DNA from: Thermoleophilaceae bacterium
GTDB taxonomy: Bacteria; Actinomycetota; Thermoleophilia; Solirubrobacterales; Thermoleophilaceae
Assembly: GCA_036378175.1 (NCBI GenBank)
Contig: DASUWY010000011.1
Span: forward strand, 1-39,416
Direction of reading: 5' to 3'
Length of the DNA stretch: 39,416 nt
Position numbers and translations under genes: made by a program. The notes below the pieces were generated by a model, which saw nothing but the letters and a program-made list of their open reading frames with translations, was not told the origin of the DNA and did no database searches. Position 1 is the first letter of the stretch, and the number at the start of each line of letters is the position of its first letter. Below are positions 21,507 through 29,621 of the stretch, piece after piece.

Positions 21507-21890
21507 ATGCCGCTCGAGCCGGGTTTGACGCGCGACGACGAGTTCACGGTGGAGGGACGCCTGATCACGGACGTCGGCGGGACTCTTCGGGCGCCCGTGC
21601 TCTCAACCCCCGGGATGATCTCGATGATGGAGCGCAACTGCTCGATCCTCGCCCGCGAGCAGCTGCCGGAGGACAAGGGCACCGTGGGCTTCGAGGTCTG
21701 TGTGAAGCACGTGGGAGGGGCGCCGGAGGGGGCCACCTGCACGGTGCACGCGAAGCTCACCGAGGTGATCGAGAACAGGAAGCTCCGCTTCGACGTGGAG
21801 GTGAGGGAAGGCGATCGGACGCTGGGCGTGGGAACGCACGAGCGGCGCGTCATAGACCTTGCCGCTCACGCCGCTCAGATCGAGCGCTGA
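21507..21890 (+). CDS. FlK-like hotdog-fold thioesterase
   Basis: 127 aa. Single hotdog domain with TPGMISMMERNCSILAREQL, FEVCVKHVGGAPEGATCTVHAKLTEV and FDVEVREGDRTLGVGTHERRVID, the pattern of the fluoroacetyl-CoA thioesterase (FlK) family, where a Thr/Glu/His set is used; Glu in MMERN and His in GTHERR are present. It should cleave a short acyl-CoA; the fluoroacetyl specificity itself is not implied. ATG 21507 is preferred: TAGGAT lies seven bases upstream; ATG 21498 is the alternative. The 3' end overlaps the convergent ABC permease gene by 16 bases. Confidence 0.82.
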   Translation: MPLEPGLTRDDEFTVEGRLITDVGGTLRAPVLSTPGMISMMERNCSILAREQLPEDKGTVGFEVCVKHVGGAPEGATCTVHAKLTEVIENRKLRFDVEVREGDRTLGVGTHERRVIDLAAHAAQIER

Positions 21891-22651
21891 TACGACCTGA
21901 ACGCCCGCGTTGCGAACAGCAGCGCGGCGGCAAGCAGCGCCAGTAGGAAGCCCGTTCGAGAGGCCACGAAGCCCCAGTCGGTGTGCTTCATCGCCGCCGA
22001 GCGGCCGGCCTCGACCGCCCAGTTGAGCGGGTTGTAGTTCGCGATCCCGCGGATCCAGCCCGGCACGAGGCTGAGCTGCATGAACGCGCCCGATAGGAAC
22101 GTGAGCGGCAACAGCAGGAACTGCATGAGCGCGATGAGCGTCTCCTCCTTGCGCACGTACAGAGCCACCCCGTACGACCAGGCCGTGGTGGCCGCCGCGA
22201 GCAGCATCGACAGAAAGATCATCAGCAGCACGCCGCCCACGCCGTTGCGGTAGTGCGCGCCAACGATGAGGGCGAGCACCACGATGATCGCGGACTGCAC
22301 AAGCACCGCAATCGAGCCCTGAACGATGCGGCCGGCAACGAGCGCCACCCGGTGCACGGGCGAGATGAGGAAGCGGTCGATGATGCCGCGATTGAGGTCG
22401 TCGATCACCGGCATGCCGCCCCAGCCGGCGCCGAAGAACGCGGTCATCACGAGCACGCCCGGCGTGAGGAACTCGATGTAGGAGCCGCCCTGGAAGCCCG
22501 GGATCTGCACAACCCGCTTGAACAGCGCGCCGTAGAGCAGCAGCCAGATCACCGGCTGCACGAGCGTGACCGCGATCCACGCGGGCTGGCGCCAGAGAGC
22601 CCGCAGGTGGCGCATCGTCATGTGCCAGGCGTTGCCCACCGTGACCATCAT
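21875..22651 (-). CDS. ABC-2 type exporter permease
   Basis: 258 aa, six membrane segments: LRALWRQPAWIAVTLVQPVIWLLLYGALF, ..., YIEFLTPGVLVMTAFFGAGWGGMPVIDDLNRGIIDRFLISPVHRVALVAGRI (the conserved permease loop), and C-terminal PLTFLSGAFMQLSLVPGWIRGIANYNPLNWAVEAGR. Resembles DrrB-type permeases of antibiotic or lipid export. The start overlaps the ATPase stop as ATGA, so the two are translated together. Confidence 0.93.
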   Translation of the reverse strand: MMVTVGNAWHMTMRHLRALWRQPAWIAVTLVQPVIWLLLYGALFKRVVQIPGFQGGSYIEFLTPGVLVMTAFFGAGWGGMPVIDDLNRGIIDRFLISPVHRVALVAGRIVQGSIAVLVQSAIIVVLALIVGAHYRNGVGGVLLMIFLSMLLAAATTAWSYGVALYVRKEETLIALMQFLLLPLTFLSGAFMQLSLVPGWIRGIANYNPLNWAVEAGRSAAMKHTDWGFVASRTGFLLALLAAALLFATRAFRSYQRSI

Positions 22652-23625
22652 CGCTTGACCTCCTCGGCCTCCGCGTCCGCCTTGTCGAAGGAGCGTCCGG
22701 TGTGGCGCAGGTAGACGTCGTCGAGCGAGGGCCGCGCGACGCTCACGGACGCCACCTCGAGCCCGCGCGCCTCGAGCGCCTGCAGCACCACCGGCACGGC
22801 GCGGGCGCCGTCGTCGGCGCGGGCGTGCACCTCGCGCCCGTCAACCGCCACCTCGCGGATGCCGTTCACCGTGCCGAGAGCGGCGCGCACCTTCCCATCT
22901 CCGTCGGGCTGCCCGAGCTCCACGCGAATCGCGTCACCGCGAAGGTCGGCCTTCAGGCCCTCCGGCGTGCCCTCGGCCACCACGTGCCCGCGGTCCACGA
23001 TCGCGAGCTGGGACGCGAGGTTGTCGGCTTCCTCGAGATAGTGCGTGGTGAGCAGGATGGTCAGGCCCTGCTCGCGCGAGAGCGTGGCGATCTCCGTCCA
23101 CATGTCGGCGCGCACCTCGGGATCGAGCCCGGTGGTGGGCTCGTCGAGGAAGAGCACCGTGGGGCGGTGCACGAGTGCCATCGCCACCACGAGGCGGCGC
23201 TCCATGCCGCCCGAGTAGGCGCGAACCAACCGATCAGCGGCGTCGGCCAGCCCGAAGCGCTCGAGCAGCTCGGACGCGCGCGCCTCGAGGCTCCGGCCTC
23301 TCAGCCCGTAGACCTGGCCCTGGAGGCGCAGGTTCTCGCGCCCGGTGGCCTCCGGGTCGACGGTGGAGCGCTGCTGCACCGTCCCGATCGCGTGCCGCAC
23401 CTGGTGGGCCTGCGACACGACGTCATAGCCCGCCACGGATGCGCCGCCGGAGTCGGCCCGCGAAAGCGTGGTGAGGATCTTCACGGCGGTGGACTTGCCG
23501 GCGCCGTTCGGGCCGAGCAGGCCGAACACGGTGCCCTCGGCCACGTGGAAGCTGAGCTTGTCGAGCGCCTTCACGCCGCCGGGATATGTCTTCACGAGGT
23601 CGCGAGCCTCGATCGCGTGAGCCAT
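22648..23625 (-). CDS. ABC exporter ATPase (DrrA-like)
   Basis: 325 aa. Nucleotide-binding domain with Walker A GPNGAGKST, Q-loop in GTVQQRS, signature YSGGMERRL, Walker B TVLFLDEPTTGLD and H-loop LLTTHYLEEAD; then a DUF4162-type C-terminal domain (VRVELGQPDGDGKV ... LEARGLEVASVSVARPSLDDVYLRHTG), typical of DrrA-like exporters. ATG 23625 is chosen over 23655 because TATCTT lies exactly eight bases upstream. Works with the permease downstream. Confidence 0.95.
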   Translation of the reverse strand: MAHAIEARDLVKTYPGGVKALDKLSFHVAEGTVFGLLGPNGAGKSTAVKILTTLSRADSGGASVAGYDVVSQAHQVRHAIGTVQQRSTVDPEATGRENLRLQGQVYGLRGRSLEARASELLERFGLADAADRLVRAYSGGMERRLVVAMALVHRPTVLFLDEPTTGLDPEVRADMWTEIATLSREQGLTILLTTHYLEEADNLASQLAIVDRGHVVAEGTPEGLKADLRGDAIRVELGQPDGDGKVRAALGTVNGIREVAVDGREVHARADDGARAVPVVLQALEARGLEVASVSVARPSLDDVYLRHTGRSFDKADAEAEEVKR

Positions 23626-23633
23626 GGCAGCGG

Positions 23634-23639
23634 AAGATA
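23634..23639 (-). promoter_or_regulatory. -10 element (TATCTT), eight bases before ATG
   Basis: On the minus strand TATCTT (23639-23634), then CCGCTGCC, then ATG 23625. It lies just after the MFS stop codon (23647-23645), giving the ABC genes their own leaderless promoter. Confidence 0.55.
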
Positions 23640-23644
23640 GTGCG

Positions 23645-25291
23645 CTACCCGGCACCCGCCGCGGCGGCCGGCGGCGGGTTGAGTTGCGGCTGAAGCTGAT
23701 CGAGCCGGACGTCCTCGCCCGCGCCGCAGATCGCGCCGCCCGGGCAGCGCTCGGCCCGCAGCGGCTCCTCCTTGCGGCGTTCGAGGCCCACGAGCGAGAC
23801 CACGCCGCCGAGGATTGCCAGTACGCCCGCGATTCCGATGCCGAGGTGGAACGCCTTCACCGCGGCGTCCTCGAGCGCGGCGTGCATGCGCGCCCGGTCC
23901 GCGGGCGCCGCGGCGCTCGCGTTCGTGACGAGCGTGCGCTTCTTCATCAGCGCCACGGCCTGCCGTGTCTGCGGATGGAGGTTGCCCGGGAGACGAGCGT
24001 CGAGCGTGCTCGCGAACTGAGCAGCGCATACCGCGCCCACAACGGCCACGGCGAGCAGTCCGGCCACGCGCGCCACCGCGTTGTTCACTCCGGAGGCGAT
24101 GCCGGAGTGGTGGGGAGGAGCGCCCGCGAGCACCGTCGCCGTGAGCGGCGCCACCGTCGCGGCCAGGCCGAACCCGAAGACGATCACGCCCGGCAGCACG
24201 TCGCGGACGTAGTCCCCGCTTGCGTCGATCCGGATCATGAGCAGGAGCCCGGCGCCGGCCACCACCGGCCCGAATCCCATGAAGGGCCGCGGGCCGATGC
24301 GGTCCGCGAGCGCTCCGAAGCGACGCGACAGGAAGAAGGTGATCACGGTGAGCGGCAGGAGCGAGAGCCCGGCCTCGAGCGCGCTGTAGCCGGCCGCCTC
24401 CTGGAGGAACAGCGCGAGCAGGAAGGTGGCGGCGCTCAGCCCCGCGTAGAGGGCGAGCGTGGTGACGTTGCCCACCGCGAAGTTGCGCCTGCGAAAGAGC
24501 GCGAGCGGGAGCATCGGGTCGCGCGTGTGGGCTTCCCACCACACGAAGAGCGCAAGGAGCGCGAGACCTGCCACCAGCGGGACGAACACGATCGGGGACG
24601 ACCAGCCGTGGCTCGGCTGCTCGATCAGCGCGAACACCGGCCCGGCGAGCCCGAGCGCGGCGAGCAGCGCGCCCACGCCGTCCACGCGTACGCCCTTCAT
24701 CCGCTCGCCGGCGGGCGCATAGCGCAAGAGCCACAGCGTGACGAGGACGGGGATGACGTTGATCGCGAACACCCAGCGCCACGACGCCACCCCGATCAGG
24801 ATGCCGCCGCCGAGCGGCCCGATCACGGTGGCGATGGCGGTCCACGCCGTCCACGAACCGATGGCCGCTCCGCGCTCGTCCTCCTCGAAGGTGTCCATGA
24901 TCAGCGCGAGCGTGTTGGGCACGAGCATCGCGCCGGCCACGCCCTGAAGCGCCCGCGCGAACACCAGGAAGCCGGCGGTCGGCGCCACCGCGCACAGCAG
25001 CGAGCACGCACCGAACGCGCCCACTCCGAGCGCGAACACGCGGCGGCGGCCGAAGAGGTCGCCGAACGAGCCGCCCACGAGGATTAGCGCCGACAGCGGG
25101 AGCAGGTACCCGGCAACCACCCACTGCTGCGCGGCGAGCCCGGCGTTCAGCCCGGACCGGATCGCCGGTAGCGCGACGTTCACGACGGTGCCGTCGAGGA
25201 AGACCGTGCCGGACCCGACGATGCAGGCCACGAGCGTGAGGCGCTTACTGGGGGCTGGGCCGGAGCGAAGGACCCCGGCGACGGAGGCCAT
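23645..25291 (-). CDS. DHA2-family MFS drug exporter (14 TM)
   Basis: 548 aa. TM1 contains the DHA2 motif VACIVGSGTVFLDGTVVNVALPAI; motif A is GSFGDLFGRRRVFALG; motif C-like GPLGGGILIGVASWRWVFAINVIPV follows in TM5; the total length and extra central segments fit 14 membrane helices. The C-terminal tail after LVGLERRKEEPLRAERCPGG is hydrophilic and contains two Cys. Exports hydrophobic compounds by proton antiport. The upstream region holds a perfect 12-bp palindrome at the likely transcription start, suggesting control by a dimeric repressor not encoded nearby. Confidence 0.93.
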   Translation of the reverse strand: MASVAGVLRSGPAPSKRLTLVACIVGSGTVFLDGTVVNVALPAIRSGLNAGLAAQQWVVAGYLLPLSALILVGGSFGDLFGRRRVFALGVGAFGACSLLCAVAPTAGFLVFARALQGVAGAMLVPNTLALIMDTFEEDERGAAIGSWTAWTAIATVIGPLGGGILIGVASWRWVFAINVIPVLVTLWLLRYAPAGERMKGVRVDGVGALLAALGLAGPVFALIEQPSHGWSSPIVFVPLVAGLALLALFVWWEAHTRDPMLPLALFRRRNFAVGNVTTLALYAGLSAATFLLALFLQEAAGYSALEAGLSLLPLTVITFFLSRRFGALADRIGPRPFMGFGPVVAGAGLLLMIRIDASGDYVRDVLPGVIVFGFGLAATVAPLTATVLAGAPPHHSGIASGVNNAVARVAGLLAVAVVGAVCAAQFASTLDARLPGNLHPQTRQAVALMKKRTLVTNASAAAPADRARMHAALEDAAVKAFHLGIGIAGVLAILGGVVSLVGLERRKEEPLRAERCPGGAICGAGEDVRLDQLQPQLNPPPAAAAGAG

Positions 25292-25293
25292 GG

Positions 25294-25317
25294 GTCAAGC
25301 TTGACAGGCGGTAGCTA
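25294..25317 (-). promoter_or_regulatory. Palindromic operator GTCAAGCTTGAC and -10 candidate of the MFS gene
   Basis: GTCAAGCTTGAC (25294-25305) is a perfect 12-bp palindrome three bases before the MFS ATG (25291). A TAGCTA -10 candidate lies at 25317-25312 on the minus strand, placing the transcription start at or inside the palindrome. The layout fits a TetR- or MarR-type operator. Confidence 0.55.
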
Positions 25318-25335
25318 CGAGCTTGGAGCGGCGCG

Positions 25336-26271
25336 CTAGCTGCCGCCGTCCGTCTTCGCCCAGTCCTCGCGCGGGTTGCGAATGGGCGTTACGGTGCGCT
25401 CGATCTGGTCGCGCAGGTGCTCGAAGCGGGGCGGCAGGACGAGCTTCTCGCCGAGATGCTCGGGATCCTCGTCCGTGGCGAAGCCCGGGCCGAGTGTGGC
25501 GATCTCGAACAGCACGCCGCTCGGCTCGCGGAAGTACACGGAAAGGAACCAGAAGCGGTCGATGATCGGCGTGGGGTGCGCTTCACTTTCGGCCACCCGC
25601 TGCTGCCACGCCTCGTGCTCGTCCATCTCGTCCGCCCATGCCACGTGATGCACGGTTCCGGCGCCCTGCAGGCCGCGCTCGGTGGAGTGGTCGTATACGT
25701 AGAAGGAGCCGCGCCTGTTGCCGCGGATCTCCCAGCTCGCATCCCCGGTGGGGGAGAAGCCCAAGGTCTCCTCGAGCAGCTTGCGGCTGCGCTCCGGGTC
25801 GGCGCTGTAGGCGCGCACGCCGTCGAAGCCCTGGATCGCCATCTCAGCCGGGATCTCCGGGTGCTCCGCAATCAACGGCTCGTCGCTCGTGTCCACCACG
25901 CGCAGCTCGAGGCCTAGCCCCTCTGGATCCTCGAACACGAGGGAGTCGCCGGACAGGCTCGCGTCCACGCCGTTCGAGGTGAGCCGCTCCTCCCAGAACG
26001 TGAGCGCCTCGTTCGAGCCCACGCGAAACACCACGCGGTGCACCATGCCCGCGCCGGCGCGACCGCGCGGAGCGCCGGGATATTCGAAGAAGGTGATGTC
26101 GGAGCCGGGCGAGCCCTTCTCGTCGGCGTAGAACAGGTGGTAGACGGTGGGGTCGTCCTGGTTCACCGTCTTCTTCACCATGCGCAGCCCCAGCACGCGC
26201 GCGTAGAAGTCGACGTTGCCTGGCGCGTCTCCGGTGATCGCGGTGACGTGGTGGATGCCTTCGAGCTTCAT
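25336..26271 (-). CDS. VOC-family ring-cleavage dioxygenase (MhqO/LinE-like)
   Basis: 311 aa, two tandem vicinal-oxygen-chelate modules. Module 1: MKLEGIHHVTAITGDAPGNVDFYARVLGLRMVKKTVNQDD, with the metal His in IHHVTA; module 2: GTVHHVAWADEMDEHEAW with the second His, and the final Glu in SGVLFEIAT. This is the arrangement of Fe(II) (hydroquinone) dioxygenases such as MhqO. AGGGAG lies seven bases before ATG 26271; the long upstream frame overlaps the PAP2 gene and is rejected. In other bacteria these enzymes deal with quinone stress, which fits the exporter gene just downstream. Confidence 0.9.
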   Translation of the reverse strand: MKLEGIHHVTAITGDAPGNVDFYARVLGLRMVKKTVNQDDPTVYHLFYADEKGSPGSDITFFEYPGAPRGRAGAGMVHRVVFRVGSNEALTFWEERLTSNGVDASLSGDSLVFEDPEGLGLELRVVDTSDEPLIAEHPEIPAEMAIQGFDGVRAYSADPERSRKLLEETLGFSPTGDASWEIRGNRRGSFYVYDHSTERGLQGAGTVHHVAWADEMDEHEAWQQRVAESEAHPTPIIDRFWFLSVYFREPSGVLFEIATLGPGFATDEDPEHLGEKLVLPPRFEHLRDQIERTVTPIRNPREDWAKTDGGS

Positions 26272-26326
26272 CGATGTGCTCCCTGTGTCGTTGACGCCGC
26301 GCTGTGACGGACGATAGCGCCGCCGG

Positions 26327-27181
26327 TCAGTCGCGCAGGATCGCCGCGAGCACGCCCGCCACCAACACGCTGGCCAGCGCGATCGCGCCCGCTCCCAGGG
26401 CGAAGACGGTGTGGAGGCGCACGAAGTCGAACGCGCGCACGGGCTCGACGGCCGCGACGGCGATGGCGACGATGACGAGTAGTGCGATGAGCGAGCCGAT
26501 GGCCGCGCGCGGCTGGACGTGTGCGAGCAGCCTGCCGGCCGCCCGCCTGCCGCTGCGCGCGGGCCAGCGGGCATCGGCGAAGCGCAAGGCGGCCACCGCG
26601 AGCGCCGTCCACGCGCCGGCCACGAGGTAGCCGCCGAGCACGTCGCTCGGGTAGTGCCAGCCGAGCGCGAGGAACGAGTAGGACACCGCGATGGCGAACA
26701 CCGCGCCCAACGCGGCCGCGTACGGCCGGACGCGCGGCGATGCGACCAGGATCGCGCACAGGGCGAGCGCCATCGAGGCGGTGGCGTGGCCACTCGGGAA
26801 CGAGGCGTCCGGCACCTGGCGCAGCCCGAGCACCGCGTCGTAGCGCGGCGCGGCGAGCAGCGGCTTGAGCACGTAGTCGGTGGTGACCGCCGCGCCGAGC
26901 AGGATCACCGCCACCGCAACTGCCGCGCGCACGCGCCCGCGCGCGAGCGCGAGGCCGATGAGCACGATGCCGATCAGGCCGTACGGCGCCGGGTCGGCCA
27001 CGTGGGCGACGTCGGTGATCAGCCGGTAGATCGACTGACGGTCGAGCGACATGAAGTCGTGCAGCGTGACCGCGTCGGCGTGATGCAACGCGTGCACGTT
27101 GAACGCGAGCACGCGCGCAAGCGCGACGCCGGCCGCGGCGATCAGAGCTCCGATCAGCGGTGTGCGCACCGAGCGTGGCAT
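26327..27181 (-). CDS. PAP2-family membrane phosphatase
   Basis: 284 aa, about six or more membrane segments. The three-part phosphatase signature is complete: KPLLAAPRYD, PSGHATAS and SYSFLALGWHYPSDVLGG with the catalytic His pair. The length and topology fit undecaprenyl-diphosphate or phosphatidate-type phosphatases at the outer membrane face; a longer, Ala-rich C-terminal membrane region follows. ATG 27181 is preceded by TACCTT six bases upstream; GTG 27184 is also in frame, and GGAG overlaps this spacing, so leadered translation is not excluded. Confidence 0.92.
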   Translation of the reverse strand: MPRSVRTPLIGALIAAAGVALARVLAFNVHALHHADAVTLHDFMSLDRQSIYRLITDVAHVADPAPYGLIGIVLIGLALARGRVRAAVAVAVILLGAAVTTDYVLKPLLAAPRYDAVLGLRQVPDASFPSGHATASMALALCAILVASPRVRPYAAALGAVFAIAVSYSFLALGWHYPSDVLGGYLVAGAWTALAVAALRFADARWPARSGRRAAGRLLAHVQPRAAIGSLIALLVIVAIAVAAVEPVRAFDFVRLHTVFALGAGAIALASVLVAGVLAAILRD

Positions 27182-27187
27182 CACTCC

Positions 27188-27193
27188 AAGGTA
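27188..27193 (-). promoter_or_regulatory. -10 element (TACCTT) for the PAP2 gene
   Basis: On the minus strand TACCTT (27193-27188), then GGAGTG, then ATG 27181. Confidence 0.4.
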
Positions 27194-27326
27194 GCCGGAT
27201 ATCCGCTCAGGGCCTGGCGGTTAACCCCACCGGCAGAAACAAGCTGGCCCCATGGGATCGAAAGGCATGGCGGGCGAACCTTTCTGCACCCAATCGATTC
27301 GCTCCCCAGCACCCCCAGGAGATCCC

Positions 27327-28721
27327 ATGAACAACTCGGTACTCGCAACGGCCCAGATCCCCACCGACGTCGCGTCGCTGCGCTCCAGCATCGCCGGCGA
27401 CGTGTACGTGCCCGGCGACGTGGGTTACGACGAGGCGCGCCGCGCGTGGAACCTCGCGGTGGATCAGCGGCCGTCCGTGATCGTCATGCCCGAATCCGCC
27501 GTTGATGTGGTGAAGGCCGTGCGCTTCGCCCGCGCCGAGGGCCTCCGCGTGGCCCCGCAGGGCACCGGTCACGGCTCCACCGCCGTGGAGAGCCTCGAGG
27601 GCGCGATGCTCCTCAAGACCAGCCGGATGCGCCGCGTGGAGATCTATCCGGCGAGCCGCACCGCTCGCGCCGAGGCCGGCGCCGAGTGGCAGGACGTGAC
27701 AGTGCCGGCTGCGGAGCACGGCCTCGCCGCGCTCGCGGGCTCGGCGGCCGACGTCGGCGTTGTGGGCTACACCCTCGGCGGCGGCATGGGTTGGCTCGCG
27801 CGCCGCTACGGCCTCGCCTCAAACAGCGTGACCGCCGTGGAGATCGTCACGCCGGACGGCCGGCTGGTCCGCGCCGACGCCTACAACGAACCGGACCTCC
27901 TGTGGGCGGTCCGCGGCGGCGGCGGGCAGGTGGGCGTGGTCACGGCGATCGAGTTCTCGCTCTACCCGGTGCGCGAGGTGTACGCGGGCACGCTCTTCTT
28001 CCCGCTCGAGCGCGCCTCCGAGGTGCTCCGCGCCTGGCGTGAGTGGACGGACACGGTGCCCGACGAGGTCACCTCGCTCGGCCGGATCCTCCAGTTCCCG
28101 CCGATGCCCGAGCTGCCCGACTTCCTGCGTGGCAAGCAGTTCGTGGTGGTGGAGGCGGCCTACCTCGGCGACGAGTTCGAGGGTGCCGAGCTGATCCGCC
28201 CGCTGCGCGAGCTCGGTCCTGAGATGGACACCTTCGCGATGATCCCGGCGCATGCGCTGCAGGAGATACACATGGACCCGCCGGAGCCGGTGCCCGGGCA
28301 GGGCGACGGTGCGCTCCTCACGGACTTCACGCCGGGCGCGATCGATGCCCTCGTGGCCACCGCGGGCGCGGGTTCGGGCTCGCCGCTCCTGAGCGTGGAG
28401 GTTCGCCACTGCGGCGGCGCGATGGCGGCCGCCGGCGGTGAGGGCGCGCAGACGAACATCGACGCGAAGTTCATGGTGTTCGGCGTGGGGATCACCCCCA
28501 CCGAGGAGATCGCCGAGATCGCGCGCTCGCATGCGCGGGTGATGCTCGAGACGCTCGCGCCCTGGCGCGCCGACTTCGACTACTACAACCTCCGCGAGGA
28601 GGCGGCCGGTGCCGACGAGGTGCTTCCCGCCGACTCCTATCGGCGCCTGCGCGAGATCAAGGCGCGCTACGACGCCGACGAGATGATCGTGACGGCGCAC
28701 CCCGTCCGTCCGGCCAGGTAG
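27327..28721 (+). CDS. FAD-linked oxidase (BBE/PCMH family)
   Basis: 464 aa. PCMH FAD-binding domain: RPSVIVMPESAVDVVKAVRFARAEGLRVAPQGTGHGS, where His in GTGHG is the expected covalent 8-alpha flavin ligand; then DVGVVGYTLGGGMGWLARRYGLASNSVTAVEIVTPDG and WAVRGGGGQVGVVTAIEF. The C-terminal BBE segment is FDYYNLREEAAGADEVL ... YRRLREIKARYDADEM. No second Cys flavin link is obvious. ATG 27327 has AGGAG five bases upstream; the frame to 27252 is rejected. Likely oxidises a sugar, alcohol or secondary metabolite. Followed by a strong terminator. Confidence 0.92.
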   Translation: MNNSVLATAQIPTDVASLRSSIAGDVYVPGDVGYDEARRAWNLAVDQRPSVIVMPESAVDVVKAVRFARAEGLRVAPQGTGHGSTAVESLEGAMLLKTSRMRRVEIYPASRTARAEAGAEWQDVTVPAAEHGLAALAGSAADVGVVGYTLGGGMGWLARRYGLASNSVTAVEIVTPDGRLVRADAYNEPDLLWAVRGGGGQVGVVTAIEFSLYPVREVYAGTLFFPLERASEVLRAWREWTDTVPDEVTSLGRILQFPPMPELPDFLRGKQFVVVEAAYLGDEFEGAELIRPLRELGPEMDTFAMIPAHALQEIHMDPPEPVPGQGDGALLTDFTPGAIDALVATAGAGSGSPLLSVEVRHCGGAMAAAGGEGAQTNIDAKFMVFGVGITPTEEIAEIARSHARVMLETLAPWRADFDYYNLREEAAGADEVLPADSYRRLREIKARYDADEMIVTAHPVRPAR

Positions 28722-28739
28722 GGACCCCTGGGTGAAACA

Positions 28740-28786
28740 GCCGCCCTCGCTCGCCGGTTCGGCGGGCGGGGGCGGCTTCTTTTCTT
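28740..28786 (+). terminator. Rho-independent terminator of the FAD oxidase gene
   Basis: GCCGCCCTCGCTCGCC (28740-28755) pairs along its whole length with GGCGGGCGGGGGCGGC (28761-28776), two positions being G-T wobbles; loop GGTTC; followed by TTCTTTTCTT. Confidence 0.9.
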
Positions 28787-28845
28787 GCCTGTCGGGGTAG
28801 ACACGGAGCGCCCAATCCGGGCTTCATCTACACCGGGAGGTAGGA

Positions 28846-29535
28846 ATGCGTCATCGATGGCGGTTGGTGCTGATGGCGACCGTCGCGGCCCTGGCTGCGG
28901 CGTCGCTCTTTGCGTCCCCCTCGTTTGCGAGCTCCGGCCGGACGGCGCACGCCGCACGCGGCTCGAACCTGAAGGTCTCGATCGCGGTTGAGAGGTTCGC
29001 GAGGACCAGCAGGGGGAACACCGTCGCGCGCGGCATCGCCGTCGCGCGGCTGAACGATTACACCGGCAAGTCCACGACGATCAAGGCGCCCGTGTTGATG
29101 CGCGTCTCGCGTAGCGGGAGCTGCCGGATCCTCACGCTCACGCTCGACAAGCTCCATCTGACCCTTCTCGGGCTGAACGTGGACCTGACAAAGGTCAACC
29201 TCACGGTCACCGGGCAGGCGCATGGGGGAGTGCTCGGCTCGCTGTTCTGCAAGCTCGCGCGCGCGAAGGTGTCTTCCGCTCGTGCGTCTGCAATCCATGC
29301 GCTGAACGCGCGGCTGCGGCATCACGCGCTGCATCCGCTCGGGTTCAGCGTGCCGCTCTCGCCGAAGGTGACGACGAGTCAGGCGGTCCCGTGCCCGGTG
29401 CTGAACCTGGTGCTTGGCCCGCTGAACCTGAACCTGCTGGGTCTGGTTGTCGACCTCAACCGGGTGACGTTGACGATCACGGCCACGCCGGGAGGTGGAG
29501 CGCTGGGCGATCTGTTCTGCAGTCTGTCCCATTGA
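28846..29535 (+). CDS. Secreted protein with two Cys-paired leucine-rich repeats
   Basis: 229 aa, no known function. Signal peptide MRHRWRLVLMATVAALAAA... ending near SFASS. The mature part has two copies of one unit: copy 1 runs from SCRILTLTLDKLHLTLLGLNV to LGSLFCKL, copy 2 from PCPVLNLVLGPLNLNLLGLVV to LGDLFCSL. Each begins with Cys, alternates hydrophobic/polar residues, has LLGLxVDLxxVxLTxTxxxGGxLGxLFC, and ends with Cys, suggesting a disulfide-closed beta unit. A linker with RARASAIHALNARLRHHALH separates them. GGGAGG precedes ATG 28846. The heptad array starts three bases after its stop codon. Confidence 0.75.
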   Translation: MRHRWRLVLMATVAALAAASLFASPSFASSGRTAHAARGSNLKVSIAVERFARTSRGNTVARGIAVARLNDYTGKSTTIKAPVLMRVSRSGSCRILTLTLDKLHLTLLGLNVDLTKVNLTVTGQAHGGVLGSLFCKLARAKVSSARASAIHALNARLRHHALHPLGFSVPLSPKVTTSQAVPCPVLNLVLGPLNLNLLGLVVDLNRVTLTITATPGGGALGDLFCSLSH

Positions 29536-29537
29536 GA

Positions 29538-29567
29538 GGTCGCAGGTCGCAGGTCGCGGGTGGCAGG
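29538..29567 (+). repeat. Heptamer tandem repeat GGTCGCA
   Basis: GGTCGCA (29538-29544), GGTCGCA (29545-29551), GGTCGCG (29552-29558), GGTGGCA (29559-29565), then GG. It lies in the 86-bp gap between the secreted-protein stop and the GlxA-type start. Confidence 0.8.
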
Positions 29568-29621
29568 AAATGTCCTGTTGATGTCATTGCGGCCAGCGGC
29601 GCGAGGGGCCATGATCCGCTC

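Noticed and set aside
20085-21890. A 601-codon rightward frame joined to the FlK-like thioesterase
   Set aside because: Its first ~470 codons are antisense to the GMC oxidoreductase; only the hotdog domain from about 21507 is protein-like.
23624-25087. Long rightward frame opposite the MFS exporter
   Set aside because: His/Glu/Arg-rich composition with no recognisable domain, fully antisense to a clear 14-TM transporter.
21875-25291. Antibiotic biosynthesis cluster
   Set aside because: Exporters of DrrAB and DHA2 type are present, but there are no biosynthetic enzymes (PKS, NRPS, terpene or RiPP genes) in the window.
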